Source of the DNA: Alphaproteobacteria bacterium | GTDB lineage: Bacteria > Pseudomonadota > Alphaproteobacteria > Micropepsales > Micropepsaceae | Direction of reading: 5' to 3' | NCBI GenBank assembly: GCA_947475445.1 | Contig: CANJLC010000005.1 | Span: 1 to 64,000 of the forward strand | DNA length: 64,000 bases | Shown here: piece after piece, positions 16,369 to 25,598 of the stretch | Layout: every line of letters starts with the position of its first letter | Numbering within the stretch: the stretch's first letter is position 1 | The notes under the pieces: model-generated | Told to the model about the DNA's origin: nothing | The model's database searches: none | Seen by the model: only the letters and a program-made list of their open reading frames with translations | Program-made: the position numbers and the translations under genes

Positions 16369-17097
16369 ATGACAAGGGCAGATCTGTTTCTGGTCGAGAA
16401 GGGGCATGCGGCAAGCCGCAGCGAAGCGCAGGCGGCCATCAAGGCCGGCCTGGTGCGCGCCGATGGCGAGGTCGTGGCCAAGCCCGCCGCCGACCTCAAG
16501 GACGGCGCACGCATCGAATATAAAAAGCCCCATCCCTTTGTCTCGCGCGGCGGTGTCAAGCTGGCGGCGGCGCTGGACCATTTCCAGCTTTCCCCCGACG
16601 GACTTGTCTGCCTCGATATTGGCGCCTCCACCGGCGGCTTTACCGAAGTGTTGCTGGCGGGGGGTGCCGCCAAGGTCTTCGCCGTCGATGTGGGCCATGG
16701 CCAGATGCATTCCAGCCTGCGCCGCGATCCACGCGTGGTGATGCGCGACGGCGTCAACGCCCGCGATCTTTCCGTCACCCATGTGCCGAGTGCGCCGCAG
16801 GCCATCGTGGTGGATGTCAGCTTCATCGGCCTGAAGCTGGTGCTGCCGCCGGCGCTTGAAATGGCGCTGCCGGGCGCCTGGCTGGTGGCCCTGGTCAAGC
16901 CGCAATTCGAGGTGGGACGGCTTTGGGTCGGCAAGGGCGGCATCGTCAGGGATGCCGAAATGCAGGCCGAAGCGGTTGCCGATCTTGAGAAATTCATTGC
17001 CGACCAGTCGCGCTGGTCCGTCATCGGCCATATCGAAAGTCCCATCCAGGGCGGCGATGGCAACCGCGAATTCCTCATCGCCGCCCAGAAGGCATGA
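16369..17097 (+). CDS. tlyA: TlyA-type rRNA 2'-O-methyltransferase
   Basis: The 242-residue protein has an N-terminal S4 RNA-binding domain (RADLFLVEKGHAASRSEAQAAIKAGLV) followed by an FtsJ/RrmJ-like SAM domain (CLDIGASTGGFTEVLLAGGA near 82-101, VDVGHGQMH). The catalytic K-D-K-E residues are plausibly in SRGGVKL, VDVSFIG and VALVKPQFE. TlyA enzymes methylate 16S/23S rRNA cytidines and affect capreomycin sensitivity; older annotations call them hemolysin A. It follows dxs by 18 bases and overlaps the next methyltransferase by ATGA. Confidence 0.9.
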   Translation: MTRADLFLVEKGHAASRSEAQAAIKAGLVRADGEVVAKPAADLKDGARIEYKKPHPFVSRGGVKLAAALDHFQLSPDGLVCLDIGASTGGFTEVLLAGGAAKVFAVDVGHGQMHSSLRRDPRVVMRDGVNARDLSVTHVPSAPQAIVVDVSFIGLKLVLPPALEMALPGAWLVALVKPQFEVGRLWVGKGGIVRDAEMQAEAVADLEKFIADQSRWSVIGHIESPIQGGDGNREFLIAAQKA

Positions 17098-18161
17098 CAC
17101 CCTGCCGTCACTTTGGCGTCTGCGGCGGCTGCAGCCTGCAAGACCTATCCCCTGAAGCCTATCGCGCGCGCAAGCGCGACAGCGTGGTTGCCGCGCTGGT
17201 GGCCGTGGGACTTGGCAATGTCACTGTCGAAGAAACCATTCTCGTGCCGCAAAAGACGCGGCGCCGCGCCGTCTTCAAGATTGCAAAAAACAGGGAGGTG
17301 GTGGAAATCGGTTTTCACGCCCAGCGCAGCCACGACATTGTGGACATGCACGAATGCCTGGTGCTGACGCCGTCCTTGCTGGCGCTGGCCGATGTGTTGC
17401 GCCAGGCGCTGGCCCCCATCTTCAATCCCGGCGAAAAAGCCGAACTGCATGTCAACGAGAGCGATACCGGCTTCGACCTAGCCTTTCGCTGCGAACGCAA
17501 GCTGACCCCGGTGATGACATCCATGTTGGCGAAAGCGCTGGCGGGCAAAGGCATTGCCCGCATCCTCTTCAACGGCGATGTCCTGATGGAAAACGCCGCG
17601 CCTTCCATCACCCTGCACGGTTCAAAACTTGCCCTGCCGCCCCAGGCGTTCCTGCAGGCGACCCGCGAAGGTGAAGCGATGTTGCAGGAACGTGTCCTGG
17701 CATTGACGGGCACGGCAAAAAATATCGCCGACCTTTTTGCGGGTCTTGGCACCTTCACGCTGGCGTTGGCGCGCAAAGCCAAGGTCCATGCCGTGGAACA
17801 GGATGGCGCCGCCCTCTCGGCGCTGGCGGCAGCGGCGCGCGCCACGCCGGGCCTCAAGCCGGTGACCACGGAAAGGCGAGACCTGTTCAAGGTGCCCATG
17901 ACCCCGGCCGAGCTCAAACCCTTCAATGCCGTGGTGCTGGACCCGCCCCGCGCCGGGGCCTTGGGCCAGGCCAAAGCCCTGGCGGCCTCGCAAATTGGCC
18001 GGATTGTCTATGTTTCCTGCGATGCCGCCAGTTTTTCCCGCGATGCCGCCATCCTGGTGGAGGCCGGTTTCCGGCCCGGCAGCGTGACCCCGATAGACCA
18101 ATTTCTTTACTCGGGGCATATTGAATTGGTGGCCGGTTTCGAGCGAAGCAGGAAACTATGA
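17094..18161 (+). CDS. RNA (uracil-C5)-methyltransferase, TrmA/RlmD family
   Basis: The 355-residue protein starts with a four-cysteine Fe-S-type cluster (C4, C10, C13 in CRHFGVCGGC, and Cys at ~88 in DMHECL). A Rossmann SAM domain follows with NIADLFAGLGTFTLALA, VVLDPPRAGALGQ and the catalytic-Cys loop VYVSCDAASFSRDAA. It should form m5U in rRNA or tRNA. The N-terminal TRAM domain of E. coli RlmD is missing, as in many short alphaproteobacterial members. The exact target (U1939, U747 or tRNA U54) cannot be assigned. It overlaps tlyA and the C13 peptidase gene by ATGA on each side. Confidence 0.87.
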   Translation: MTPCRHFGVCGGCSLQDLSPEAYRARKRDSVVAALVAVGLGNVTVEETILVPQKTRRRAVFKIAKNREVVEIGFHAQRSHDIVDMHECLVLTPSLLALADVLRQALAPIFNPGEKAELHVNESDTGFDLAFRCERKLTPVMTSMLAKALAGKGIARILFNGDVLMENAAPSITLHGSKLALPPQAFLQATREGEAMLQERVLALTGTAKNIADLFAGLGTFTLALARKAKVHAVEQDGAALSALAAAARATPGLKPVTTERRDLFKVPMTPAELKPFNAVVLDPPRAGALGQAKALAASQIGRIVYVSCDAASFSRDAAILVEAGFRPGSVTPIDQFLYSGHIELVAGFERSRKL

Positions 18162-18874
18162 GAAAGATCGCCCTCGCTATCCTGATGTGCCTTTTTGCAG
18201 CCCCTGCCTTCGCGGCGGGTTTTTCCGATTGGGCCGTGCTGCTGGTTGCGGGCGATGACCACGCCCATTCCGGCGCGCAGAGCCAGGTGTTCGACAATGC
18301 GCGCCGCGACTTGGCCGCGTCTTTCGCCGGTATCGGCTTTTCGCGAAACAACATGGTGCAGTTCTCGGTTGAGCCCGACAAGGAAGCCCAGGAAACCGGC
18401 ACCACCGCCATCGCCAATGCGTTATGGGATGTGACGGACCGCGCCAAGGGCGGCTGCCTGATCTATTTTACTTCGCATGGCACGGGCGATGGCATCGTCA
18501 CCAATGGCACGGTGCTGGGGCCGGACCTGTTCAGCAAAATGGTGGACAATAGCTGCGGCAAGCGTCCCAGCATCGTGGTGATGTCTGCCTGCTTCTCGGG
18601 CCAGTTCGTGCCCGTGCTGGCGGGCGACAATCGCATGGTCTTCACGGCGGCGCGCCCGGATCGCACCTCCTTTGGCTGCGGCGAGCAGGATCATTACACC
18701 TTCTTCGACGGCTGCTTCCTGCAGGCGCTTCCCGGCTCGACCGATTTTGCCGGTTTGGCGGACAAGACCCGGGCCTGTGTCTCCAAACAGGAACAGGAGC
18801 TGGGCGTGGACTATCCATCCGAGCCGCAGCTTTATATCGGAAAGGCGATCGCGGCCAATTTGCGCTGGAAGTAG
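18158..18874 (+). CDS. Exported C13 (legumain-like) cysteine peptidase
   Basis: The 238-residue protein has a Sec signal peptide cleaved near AFAA (residue 20). It has a clan CD protease core with catalytic His107 in IYFTSHGTGDG and Cys145 in IVVMSACFSGQF, each after a hydrophobic strand as in legumains and caspases. The mature part also holds Cys at 100, 133, 174, 186 and 207, which could form disulfides. Clan CD C13 enzymes cleave after Asn or Asp, but specificity here is untested. The ATGA overlap with the RNA methyltransferase gene suggests co-transcription although the proteins act in different compartments. Confidence 0.85.
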   Translation: MRKIALAILMCLFAAPAFAAGFSDWAVLLVAGDDHAHSGAQSQVFDNARRDLAASFAGIGFSRNNMVQFSVEPDKEAQETGTTAIANALWDVTDRAKGGCLIYFTSHGTGDGIVTNGTVLGPDLFSKMVDNSCGKRPSIVVMSACFSGQFVPVLAGDNRMVFTAARPDRTSFGCGEQDHYTFFDGCFLQALPGSTDFAGLADKTRACVSKQEQELGVDYPSEPQLYIGKAIAANLRWK

Positions 18875-18952
18875 CGCGGGATTGTCAGGTCCCCTTGTGG
18901 TTTATATCCCTGGCATCGCTGATGCTTGCACGCCCGCCAAGGAGCACCCGCC

Positions 18953-19130
18953 ATGACCGATTATCCCGACACCATTGTCGTGTAACGTCCATAGAACATG
19001 CGGGCGAAACCAAGGTGCGCATTGCATGGAAATGATCGTGGATGTGCATCGCCTGGCGCAGGTGGGCAGCGACCTGCTGCACGCCGCGATTGAAACGATG
19101 AATGCCGACGAAAAACCGGCGGGAACTTGA
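18953..19130 (+). pseudogene. Small gene apparently broken by two frameshifts
   Basis: AAGGAG (18939-18944) is ideally placed before ATG 18953, but that frame stops after ten codons (MTDYPDTIVV). Sensible protein then continues in the next frame (TSIEHAGETKVRIAWK, about 18985-19032). It continues in the third frame to a TGA at 19128-19130 (MIVDVHRLAQVGSDLLHAAI...). Each shift is equivalent to one lost base. Joined, this would be a ~59-residue soluble protein. I recognise no family. It could be a decaying gene or two base-calling errors. If both shifts are coincidence, this is plain spacer. Confidence 0.4.
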
Positions 19131-19131
19131 G

Positions 19132-20232
19132 TCAGCCTGTCTGTCCGCGGTGCATTAGCGCCGCATCGGCCAGCACGCAGGCCATCATCGCTTCCCCTAC
19201 CGGCACGGCGCGAATACCGACACAGGGGTCATGACGGCCCTTGGTGATGATGCTGGTTTCATTGCCATCCACATCAATGGTCTTGCGCGGGCTGAGGATG
19301 GATGATGTCGGCTTCACCGCGAAGCGCGCCACGATTTCCTGGCCGGTGGAAATGCCGCCCAATATGCCGCCGGCATGGTTGGCGAGGAATTTCGGCTTGC
19401 CCTTTGGACCCTTGCGCATCTCGTCGGCATTTTCCTCGCCCGACAGGCGCGCCGCCGCGAAGCCATCGCCGATTTCCACGCCCTTGACGGCGTTGATGCT
19501 CATCAGGCCCGAGGCCAGCTCGCTGTCCAGCTTGGCATAAACCGGCGCGCCCAGCCCGGCGGGAATGCCTTGCGCCACCAGTTCAATAATCGCGCCGATG
19601 GACGAGCCCTTCTTGCGCAGGCTTTCCAGGTATTTCGTCCAGCTCGCTACAGCCTTGGCATCCGGGCAGAAGAAATCGTTCTTGCCCACCTGCGCCCAGT
19701 CCCAGTTTTTGCGCGTGATTTCCTGCGTGCCCATCGCGACCATGGCGCCGCGTACGATCACTTTGCCGTAAAGACTGTTCAATATCTTGCGTGCGATCGC
19801 ACCGGCCGCGACGCGGGCAGCGGTTTCGCGCGCGCTCTGCCGTCCGCCGCCGCGATAATCGCGCACGCCATATTTCGCCCAATAGGTGAAGTCGGCATGG
19901 CCGGGCCGGAACTTGTCGCGGATATCGCCATAATCCCTGGAGCGCTGGTCCCTATTCTCGATCAGCAGCGCGATGGGTGTGCCGGTGGTCACCTGCTTCT
20001 TCATCCGCTCGTCCTGGAAGACGCCGGAGAGAATGCGCACCGTATCGGGTTCTTTGCGCTGGGTGACGAATTTGCTCTGGCCGGGACGGCGGCGGTCCAG
20101 GTCAATCTGGATATCGGCTTCGGTGAGGGGGATGCCCGGCGGGCAGCCATCCACCACGCAGCCCAGCGCCGGCCCATGGCTTTCGCCAAAGGTGGTGACA
20201 CGAAACATGTGGCCAAAGCTGTTGAAAGACAT
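19132..20232 (-). CDS. aroC: Chorismate synthase
   Basis: It converts EPSP to chorismate using reduced FMN, the last shikimate step and source of aromatic amino acids and 4-hydroxybenzoate for ubiquinone. The 366 residues show the start [51 protein letters not shown] and [20 protein letters not shown]. The C-terminal segment [18 protein letters not shown] is also typical. It lies 24 bases downstream of the phosphatase gene in the fabI unit. Confidence 0.97.
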   Translation of the reverse strand: MSFNSFGHMFRVTTFGESHGPALGCVVDGCPPGIPLTEADIQIDLDRRRPGQSKFVTQRKEPDTVRILSGVFQDERMKKQVTTGTPIALLIENRDQRSRDYGDIRDKFRPGHADFTYWAKYGVRDYRGGGRQSARETAARVAAGAIARKILNSLYGKVIVRGAMVAMGTQEITRKNWDWAQVGKNDFFCPDAKAVASWTKYLESLRKKGSSIGAIIELVAQGIPAGLGAPVYAKLDSELASGLMSINAVKGVEIGDGFAAARLSGEENADEMRKGPKGKPKFLANHAGGILGGISTGQEIVARFAVKPTSSILSPRKTIDVDGNETSIITKGRHDPCVGIRAVPVGEAMMACVLADAALMHRGQTG

Positions 20233-20256
20233 GAGGACCGAATAAACCGATTTGGA

Positions 20257-20877
20257 TCACGGGTCCAGCCGGACGACCTCGTTGCCCCTTATGCGGAAAA
20301 CCACGCCCTGGGGCTCGTCCATATTGCTCATCTCCTGCCAGGTCAGGCCCAGCAGCAATCCCCGCAGGATGCGGCCAAGGGCCCCGTGGCTGACGGCGAA
20401 CGTATCGGCGGTCAGGCTGACGGCCCAGTCACAGGCCCGGGCCGCCACCTCGGCGTAATTCTCACCCTCCGGCACGCGCACCTGCCATTTGTTGGCCACC
20501 CGCGCTTCAAAAAAAGCCGGATCCAGGGCGCGCGCCTGGGTGTCGGTCAACTGGTCCCACAGGCCAAGGTCAATTTCCTCCAGCCTTGCATCGGTGGAAA
20601 AACTGCCCGGCGGCAGCGCCAGGACTTCGCGCACGATCCGCATCGTGGCCTGGGCCCGTGCCAGCGGACTGGAGACAAAATTCAGCGAAGGCGGCACATC
20701 GCATTCGCGCTTGAGGATTTCGCCGATTGCCTGCGCCTGCTCGCGGCCCCGGTCGGTCAGGGGCGTATCGCGCTTGCCGGAAAAGCGCTGCTGGGTATTG
20801 GCCAGCGTCTCGCCATGGCGGGCCAGGTACAGCGTCACACCGGGCGGAATGGCCGCAAACGGTTCTTCAGGGTTCAT
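20257..20877 (-). CDS. Histidine phosphatase (phosphoglycerate mutase-like) family protein
   Basis: The 206-residue protein has the RHG motif LARHGETLANTQQRFSGK (catalytic His21), the second Arg region SPLARAQATMRIVRE, the acid in EIDLGLWDQLT and the second His in TFAVSHGALGRILRG. Members are phosphatases or mutases acting on small phosphorylated metabolites; the substrate cannot be named. Its start overlaps the end of fabI by 11 bases, so it is translated from the fabI transcript and precedes aroC. Confidence 0.87.
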   Translation of the reverse strand: MNPEEPFAAIPPGVTLYLARHGETLANTQQRFSGKRDTPLTDRGREQAQAIGEILKRECDVPPSLNFVSSPLARAQATMRIVREVLALPPGSFSTDARLEEIDLGLWDQLTDTQARALDPAFFEARVANKWQVRVPEGENYAEVAARACDWAVSLTADTFAVSHGALGRILRGLLLGLTWQEMSNMDEPQGVVFRIRGNEVVRLDP

Positions 20878-21688
20878 TCTTTGCGACGGCGATGTCCGGC
20901 GCGTCTTCCGCCTTCATGCCGACGACATGATAGCCCGCATCGACATGCAGGCATTCGCCCGTCACGGCACGGCCCAGGTCGGACAAAAGATACAGCGCGC
21001 TGTGGCCGACTTCGTCGATCGTAACAGTGCGGCGCAGCGGCGCGTTCAGCTCATTCCATTTCAGGATATAGCGGAAATCGCCAACGCCGCTTGCGGCAAG
21101 GGTCTTGATCGGCCCGGCGGATATGGCGTTGACGCGAATGCCTTTCTTGCCCAAATCCTCGGCCATGTAGCGCACGCTGGCTTCCAGCGCCGCCTTCGCC
21201 AAGCCCATCACGTTGTAATGCGGCATGACTTTTTCGCTGCCATAATAGGTGAGGGTGGCAAGGCAGCCGCCATTCTTCATCATCTTCTCGGCGCGCTGCG
21301 CCACGGCGGTGAAGGAATAGCAGGAGACGTCCATGGTCATGCGGAAATTTTCCGCCGTGGTGTCGACATAGCGGCCCTTGAGCTGCTCCTTGTCGGAGAA
21401 GCCGATGGCATGCACCACGAAATCCAGATTGTCCCAGACCTTGGCCAGGTCCGCGAAGGCGGCGTCGATCGACGCCTGGTCCGAGACATCGCAATCGATC
21501 ATCGCGGCGGGATTCATCGACGCCACCAGCGGCGTGACCCGCTTCTTGAAGACATCGCCCTGATAGGAAAAGGCCAATTCCGCGCCGGCCTCGTGCAGCA
21601 CCCTGGCCACGCCCCAGGCGATGGAGCGGTCATTGGCCACGCCCATGATGAGCCCGCGTTTGCCCTTCATCAGCCCTTCGAACGCCAT
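20867..21688 (-). CDS. fabI: Enoyl-[acyl-carrier-protein] reductase (NADH)
   Basis: It performs the last reduction in fatty-acid elongation and is the triclosan/isoniazid target class. The 273 residues are full length. Seen are the modified nucleotide motif GLIMGVANDRSIAWGVA (12-28), the SDR-like catalytic pair Tyr158/Lys165 in MPHYNVMGLAKAALE, and NAISAGPIKTLAASG. The start at ATG 21688 is where homology starts; in-frame upstream codons to 21781 read through a leader hairpin. It is the first gene of fabI-phosphatase-aroC. Confidence 0.96.
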   Translation of the reverse strand: MAFEGLMKGKRGLIMGVANDRSIAWGVARVLHEAGAELAFSYQGDVFKKRVTPLVASMNPAAMIDCDVSDQASIDAAFADLAKVWDNLDFVVHAIGFSDKEQLKGRYVDTTAENFRMTMDVSCYSFTAVAQRAEKMMKNGGCLATLTYYGSEKVMPHYNVMGLAKAALEASVRYMAEDLGKKGIRVNAISAGPIKTLAASGVGDFRYILKWNELNAPLRRTVTIDEVGHSALYLLSDLGRAVTGECLHVDAGYHVVGMKAEDAPDIAVAKNEP

Positions 21689-21761
21689 GCCAGATATGCT
21701 CCCCGCGATTTGCCCGGACTTTAGTGATTTACCCCAAAATAACCAGCCTGTTACTGGCGTG

Positions 21762-21781
21762 GTGAGGCTCGAAAGCCACAC
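21762..21781 (-). promoter_or_regulatory. Hairpin with TTCG loop between the dnaJ-like gene and fabI
   Basis: On the minus strand GTGTGGCT and AGCCTCAC (7 of 8 pairs) enclose a TTCG loop. It lies ~42 bases after the dnaJ-like stop and ~74 bases before the fabI start. No T-run follows, so it is either a weak terminator or part of the fabI leader. Confidence 0.3.
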
Positions 21782-21822
21782 ATGACAGTGGGTTATAGGT
21801 AAGTTTTGTACACTTCCCCGTC

Positions 21823-22755
21823 CTAGCGCATTTTGGCGCGCGGATCGTATGTCGCCGACCAGTTTTCGGCGAAGCGGGTCAGCTCGGAATCGGGTTTTTC
21901 CGGCAGGCTGACAACCAGGCGCACATAGAGATCGCCTGCGGCGGTTCCCGGGACGCCCTTGCCCTTCAGCCGCAGCACCGCGCCGGTATTGGAGCCGGCC
22001 GGTATGGACAGGTTCAAAGTTCCACTCAGGGTCGGCACCGGCACTTTGGCCCCCAGCACGGCCTCCTGCAGCGTGACGGGCAGGTCCATGCGCAGATCAT
22101 TGCCATCGCGGCTGATGAAAGGGTGGGGTGCGATATGGGCCTGGATCAGCACATCGCCATTGGGACCGCCGCCCTTGCCGGCGCCGCCGCGGCCCTTGAC
22201 GCGGATCTGCTGGCCCTCTTTCAGGCCGGCGGGAATTTTCACATCAATCTGCTCGCCATTCTGAAGGATCACCCGCCGCGTGCCCCCCTGTATGGCTTCG
22301 CCGAAGCTGACGGTGACGGCGACCGGAAAATCCTCGCCGCGCGCCACGCGCGGGCCCTGCCGCCCCCGGCGTCCGCCGCCCAGTATTTCGGAAAAAATAT
22401 CCTCGGCGCTGAAGCCGCCTTGCTGTTCGCCACCCTGGCCCCAGCTGAATTGAAAATCCCGATCGCCGCCGGCGCTGCCGCCGCCGAAGGGATTGCCGCG
22501 AAAGCCATGCTGGCGCGGATCAAAGCCCCGTGCGTTGCCCGAGGCATCGATCTCCCCGGCATCGAACTTGGCCCGCTTCTCCTTGTCGCCGATAACGTCA
22601 TAGGCGGACGAGATTTCCTGGAAGCGTTGCTTGGCCTTGTCGTCGCCCGGATGGGTATCGGGATGATGTTTCTTGGCCAGGTTGCGGAAGGCCTTTTTGA
22701 TTTCGGCCTCGCTTGCGGTTTTGGAAACACCAAGCGTTTTGTAGGGATCACTCAT
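21823..22755 (-). CDS. DnaJ/CbpA-like co-chaperone
   Basis: The 310-residue protein has an N-terminal J-domain (residues 3-67) with the HPD motif at 31-33 that stimulates DnaK. A Gly/Phe-rich linker (~75-120) and two DnaJ C-terminal substrate-binding domains follow (VAVTVSFGEAIQGG..., LPVTLQEAVLGAKVPVPTL). It lacks the zinc-finger domain of true DnaJ, so it belongs to the CbpA type. It follows the Sel1-type lipoprotein gene by 79 bases on the same strand. Confidence 0.9.
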   Translation of the reverse strand: MSDPYKTLGVSKTASEAEIKKAFRNLAKKHHPDTHPGDDKAKQRFQEISSAYDVIGDKEKRAKFDAGEIDASGNARGFDPRQHGFRGNPFGGGSAGGDRDFQFSWGQGGEQQGGFSAEDIFSEILGGGRRGRQGPRVARGEDFPVAVTVSFGEAIQGGTRRVILQNGEQIDVKIPAGLKEGQQIRVKGRGGAGKGGGPNGDVLIQAHIAPHPFISRDGNDLRMDLPVTLQEAVLGAKVPVPTLSGTLNLSIPAGSNTGAVLRLKGKGVPGTAAGDLYVRLVVSLPEKPDSELTRFAENWSATYDPRAKMR

Positions 22756-22834
22756 TCAGGCTCCTGCCGCCGAATCTGCAATGGCGGCCCCCCCAATATA
22801 GGTACCGGCGGCGCTTTCGCTAAGGCTGGCGCTT

Positions 22835-23470
22835 TTAAGGCTGTGCAGGGCGCAGGGGTGTGGCGCTGGAGGCGGTGGTGGTGGGGGCCGGCGGGGGCCT
22901 GCCCGGTGCAGAAATCGGCGATTCCGGGCCAAGTTCGTCCAGCCGGGCCTGCGCCTCCGGCATGCCATGGCTGGCCGCCGCGCCATAAAGTTGCCGGGCG
23001 ACATGCATATCCTTGGGAACCAGCCCGCCTTGTTCGTACAGCTGGGCCAGCTCGAACTGGGCAATGGGGTGATTGGCGGCGGCGGCGGCTTCCAGCAGCG
23101 GCAAAGCGCGCTTGGGATCGGGCGCCCCGGCCTCGCCCTTGATCAGCATGTCGGCCAGGTCGGCCTGGGCCGTGGGCAGGCCCGCCTGCGCCGCCATCTC
23201 GAAAAGATCCTCGGCCTTTTTGGGGTCCCTGGGCACGCCCTGGCCCTTCCTCAGCATCATCCCCACATTGCGCATGGCGGCCAGATCCACCTCCTGGATG
23301 GTGCTCCATATCTTGTAGGCCCGGGGATAATCGCCCGCGTCATAGGCCTGGACGCCGGAATCGAAAGTCTGGCGCAGGGCTTCGCCGCTCTGGACCGTGG
23401 CGCAGCCCTGCAGAAGAACAAGAGGCATGACAAACAGGAATACCGGCACCCTGGACGACAGTTTACGCAT
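22835..23470 (-). CDS. Sel1/TPR-repeat lipoprotein
   Basis: The 211-residue protein has a lipoprotein signal peptide (MRKLSSR, hydrophobic core, LLQGC lipobox with Cys23). Sel1-like alpha-helical repeats follow ([55 protein letters not shown]), then a Pro/Ala-rich tail. Sel1 repeats are protein-interaction scaffolds, often for envelope complexes. It is divergent from pdxH by 64 bases. Partner unknown. Confidence 0.8.
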   Translation of the reverse strand: MRKLSSRVPVFLFVMPLVLLQGCATVQSGEALRQTFDSGVQAYDAGDYPRAYKIWSTIQEVDLAAMRNVGMMLRKGQGVPRDPKKAEDLFEMAAQAGLPTAQADLADMLIKGEAGAPDPKRALPLLEAAAAANHPIAQFELAQLYEQGGLVPKDMHVARQLYGAAASHGMPEAQARLDELGPESPISAPGRPPPAPTTTASSATPLRPAQP

Positions 23471-23534
23471 GGCTTCTCCCTCGTGCGCACGCTACCTTGC
23501 CCGAACCCAAGATGTCACGCCACCCGAGAAAATC

Positions 23535-24161
23535 ATGAGCGATATCGGCGGACCCCAGGACGATGGCGGCATCGCGGCGGCCGGCGATCCCATGAGCCTG
23601 TTCGCGCAATGGATGGCGGAGGCGCAAAAGAAAGAGTCCGCCGAACCCACCGCCATGTCGCTGGCCACCGTGGATGCGAAAGGCCGGCCGAACATCCGCA
23701 TGGTGCTGCTGAAAAGCTGGGACGCGCAGGGTTTTGTTTTCTACTCCAACAAGGAAAGCGCAAAGGGCTCGGAAATTTTCAGCCATCCCCATGTCGCGCT
23801 GTGCCTGCACTGGAAATCGCTGGCGCGCCAGGTGCGCGTACGCGGGGCGGTGAGTGAAGTGAGCGCCGGGGAAGCTGACGCCTATTTCGCCACGCGCGCC
23901 AAGGATGCGCAAATCGGCGCCTGGGCCTCGGCCCAGTCGCGGCCGATGGAAACGCGCTTTGTGTTTGAAAAAGAAATTGCCCGATACGCCGCCAAGTTCG
24001 CGCTGGGAAAAGTGCCGCGCCCGGCCTATTGGACCGGCTTTCGCGTCGCTCCGTTCGAGATTGAGTTCTGGCGCGACCGGCCTTTCCGCCTGCATGACCG
24101 GCTGGTCTATCGCCGCGACGGCGCCAAACTTCCCTGGACAACGCAGCGGCTGTTTCCGTAA
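23535..24161 (+). CDS. pdxH: Pyridoxamine 5'-phosphate oxidase
   Basis: This FMN enzyme oxidises PNP/PMP to pyridoxal phosphate. The 208 residues show [60 protein letters not shown] and the C-terminal [16 protein letters not shown]...PWTTQRLFP. The start at ATG 23535 sits after AGAAAATC, with homology from residue ~20. PLP made here would serve BioF and BioA encoded in this window. The stop abuts the convergent antiporter stop with no gap. Confidence 0.95.
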   Translation: MSDIGGPQDDGGIAAAGDPMSLFAQWMAEAQKKESAEPTAMSLATVDAKGRPNIRMVLLKSWDAQGFVFYSNKESAKGSEIFSHPHVALCLHWKSLARQVRVRGAVSEVSAGEADAYFATRAKDAQIGAWASAQSRPMETRFVFEKEIARYAAKFALGKVPRPAYWTGFRVAPFEIEFWRDRPFRLHDRLVYRRDGAKLPWTTQRLFP

Positions 24162-25385
24162 TCAGGCCGCCGGCGCGCGCCGCAGCCTGAGGCCGGCAAG
24201 GTCAAAGCCCATGATGCGGGCCTGGCCCAATATCACCTTGTGCATCAGCCGCGCCATCAGGAACCAGATCGGGCTTGCCAGCAGCGACATGGCGATCACG
24301 GCGATGGCGAGCTTGTGGCCGGCCACGGTCAAGGCGCCCACGCCCAGTCCCGCGCTGGCGATGACGAAGGAAAATTCTCCCACCGGCGACAGGAACAGCG
24401 ACGCCTGCACTGCCGTGTCGAAGGGCTCGCCCGCGATCATCAGCAGCAGCCAGTTGAGGAAGGTCTTGCCGCCCGTCACCACGACCAGGGCCGCGAGGAT
24501 GACCCACATCTGCTCGCGCAGATATTGCAGATCGATCAGCAGGCCCACCGACAGGAAAAACACAAACAGCAGGATGGACTGGATCGGCGCGGCCATGTGT
24601 TCCGCGGCGCGGCGCAGGGTGGAATGGCCCACGCCCAGCCCGCAAAGGAATGCCCCCAGCGCCGGCGACAAGCCGATCAGGCCCGACAAAGCCGCCGCTG
24701 CAAAGCAAAGCCCGACAATGCCCAGCGTGCCGACGTCAAAATCCTTCAGCAAATATTCGTCGCCGGGAAAACGGAAGCTCTTCAACCGTCCCAGCAGCGC
24801 GATAAAGCCCGCGAGCAACCCGAGCGCCAGCGCCAGCCGCCCCGCAATTCCCAGGAGGCTGGGATGGTTGCCCGTGCCAAGGCCGTCGGTGATCAGCAGC
24901 AACGGGATTACCGCCAAATCCTGCGCCACCAATATGGCGATGGCGAGCCGCCCGGCAGGCGAGTTTTTCTCCTCGGCATCCGCCATCATCTTCATCGCAA
25001 CAGCGGTGGAGGAAATGGACAGCATGAATCCGATCACCACCCCGCCCATCAATTCGCCATGGACGAAATGGGTGAAGGCCGCCACCGATGAGGCAATCAC
25101 CGCAATCGTGACTGCGGTGACGCCCAGCGCCAGCGGCAGCAACTTGCGGAAGGATTGCAGCCGCAATTCCATCCCGATGATGAACAGCAGCATCAGCACG
25201 CCCAGATCGGCCATGGTGGCGATGGAGGCAGAAGGCTGGATCAGCCCGGCGCCGCTGGGCCCCAGCCCCACCCCCACCAGGATGAAACCCGCGGCGGCAG
25301 GCAGGCGCAGGCGCGACATGAGAAGGCCACAGGCCACGGCGGCGGCCAGAAGCAGGGCGAGGGCGGTGAGGTTCTGGGTATGCAT
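24162..25385 (-). CDS. Monovalent cation:proton antiporter, CPA2/Kef-type membrane domain
   Basis: The 407-residue protein has about 12-13 predicted membrane helices from LTALALLLAAAVACGLL onward. It has the CPA2 signatures AGFILVGVGLGPSGAGLI, LLFIIGMELRL, ALSGLIGLSPALGAFLCGLGVG and ASLFLSPVGEFSFVIASAGLG. It should exchange K+ or Na+ for protons across the inner membrane. No C-terminal RCK/TrkA-N nucleotide domain is present, so it is the short form without Kef-type ligand gating. The start is ATG 25385; an upstream in-frame start at 25424 is possible. Confidence 0.85.
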   Translation of the reverse strand: MHTQNLTALALLLAAAVACGLLMSRLRLPAAAGFILVGVGLGPSGAGLIQPSASIATMADLGVLMLLFIIGMELRLQSFRKLLPLALGVTAVTIAVIASSVAAFTHFVHGELMGGVVIGFMLSISSTAVAMKMMADAEEKNSPAGRLAIAILVAQDLAVIPLLLITDGLGTGNHPSLLGIAGRLALALGLLAGFIALLGRLKSFRFPGDEYLLKDFDVGTLGIVGLCFAAAALSGLIGLSPALGAFLCGLGVGHSTLRRAAEHMAAPIQSILLFVFFLSVGLLIDLQYLREQMWVILAALVVVTGGKTFLNWLLLMIAGEPFDTAVQASLFLSPVGEFSFVIASAGLGVGALTVAGHKLAIAVIAMSLLASPIWFLMARLMHKVILGQARIMGFDLAGLRLRRAPAA

Positions 25386-25547
25386 GCCGCGATATAAGCA
25401 GAAGACGCGGCCGTGCAAAAACAAAAAGGCGCTGGGTGAGCCCGCGGTTCATGAGCAGGTCTCGCACTACGCTGCCGCTAGCGAGGGACTTGCGAAAGCG
25501 GGCGAACGCCGCGAGCCCCCAGCGAGCGGCTGGACCGGCCTCAAGCA

Positions 25548-25576
25548 AAAAGGCGCGGGGACTACCCGCGCCTTTT
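25548..25576. terminator. Bidirectional rho-independent terminator
   Basis: AAAAGGCGCGGG (25548-25559) pairs with CCCGCGCCTTTT (25565-25576) around a five-base loop. It lies just after the stop of the Sel1 gene (minus strand), ending that transcript before the antiporter gene. The rest of the 25386-25598 gap shows no gene. Confidence 0.8.
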
Positions 25577-25598
25577 CTGCAACGTCAGAGGAGCCTGA

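Noticed and set aside
25386-25598. GC-rich spacer with repeated GCGAG/AGCGGC words as a possible repeat element
   Set aside because: The words are short and irregular, with no clear unit; only the terminator at 25548-25576 is solid.
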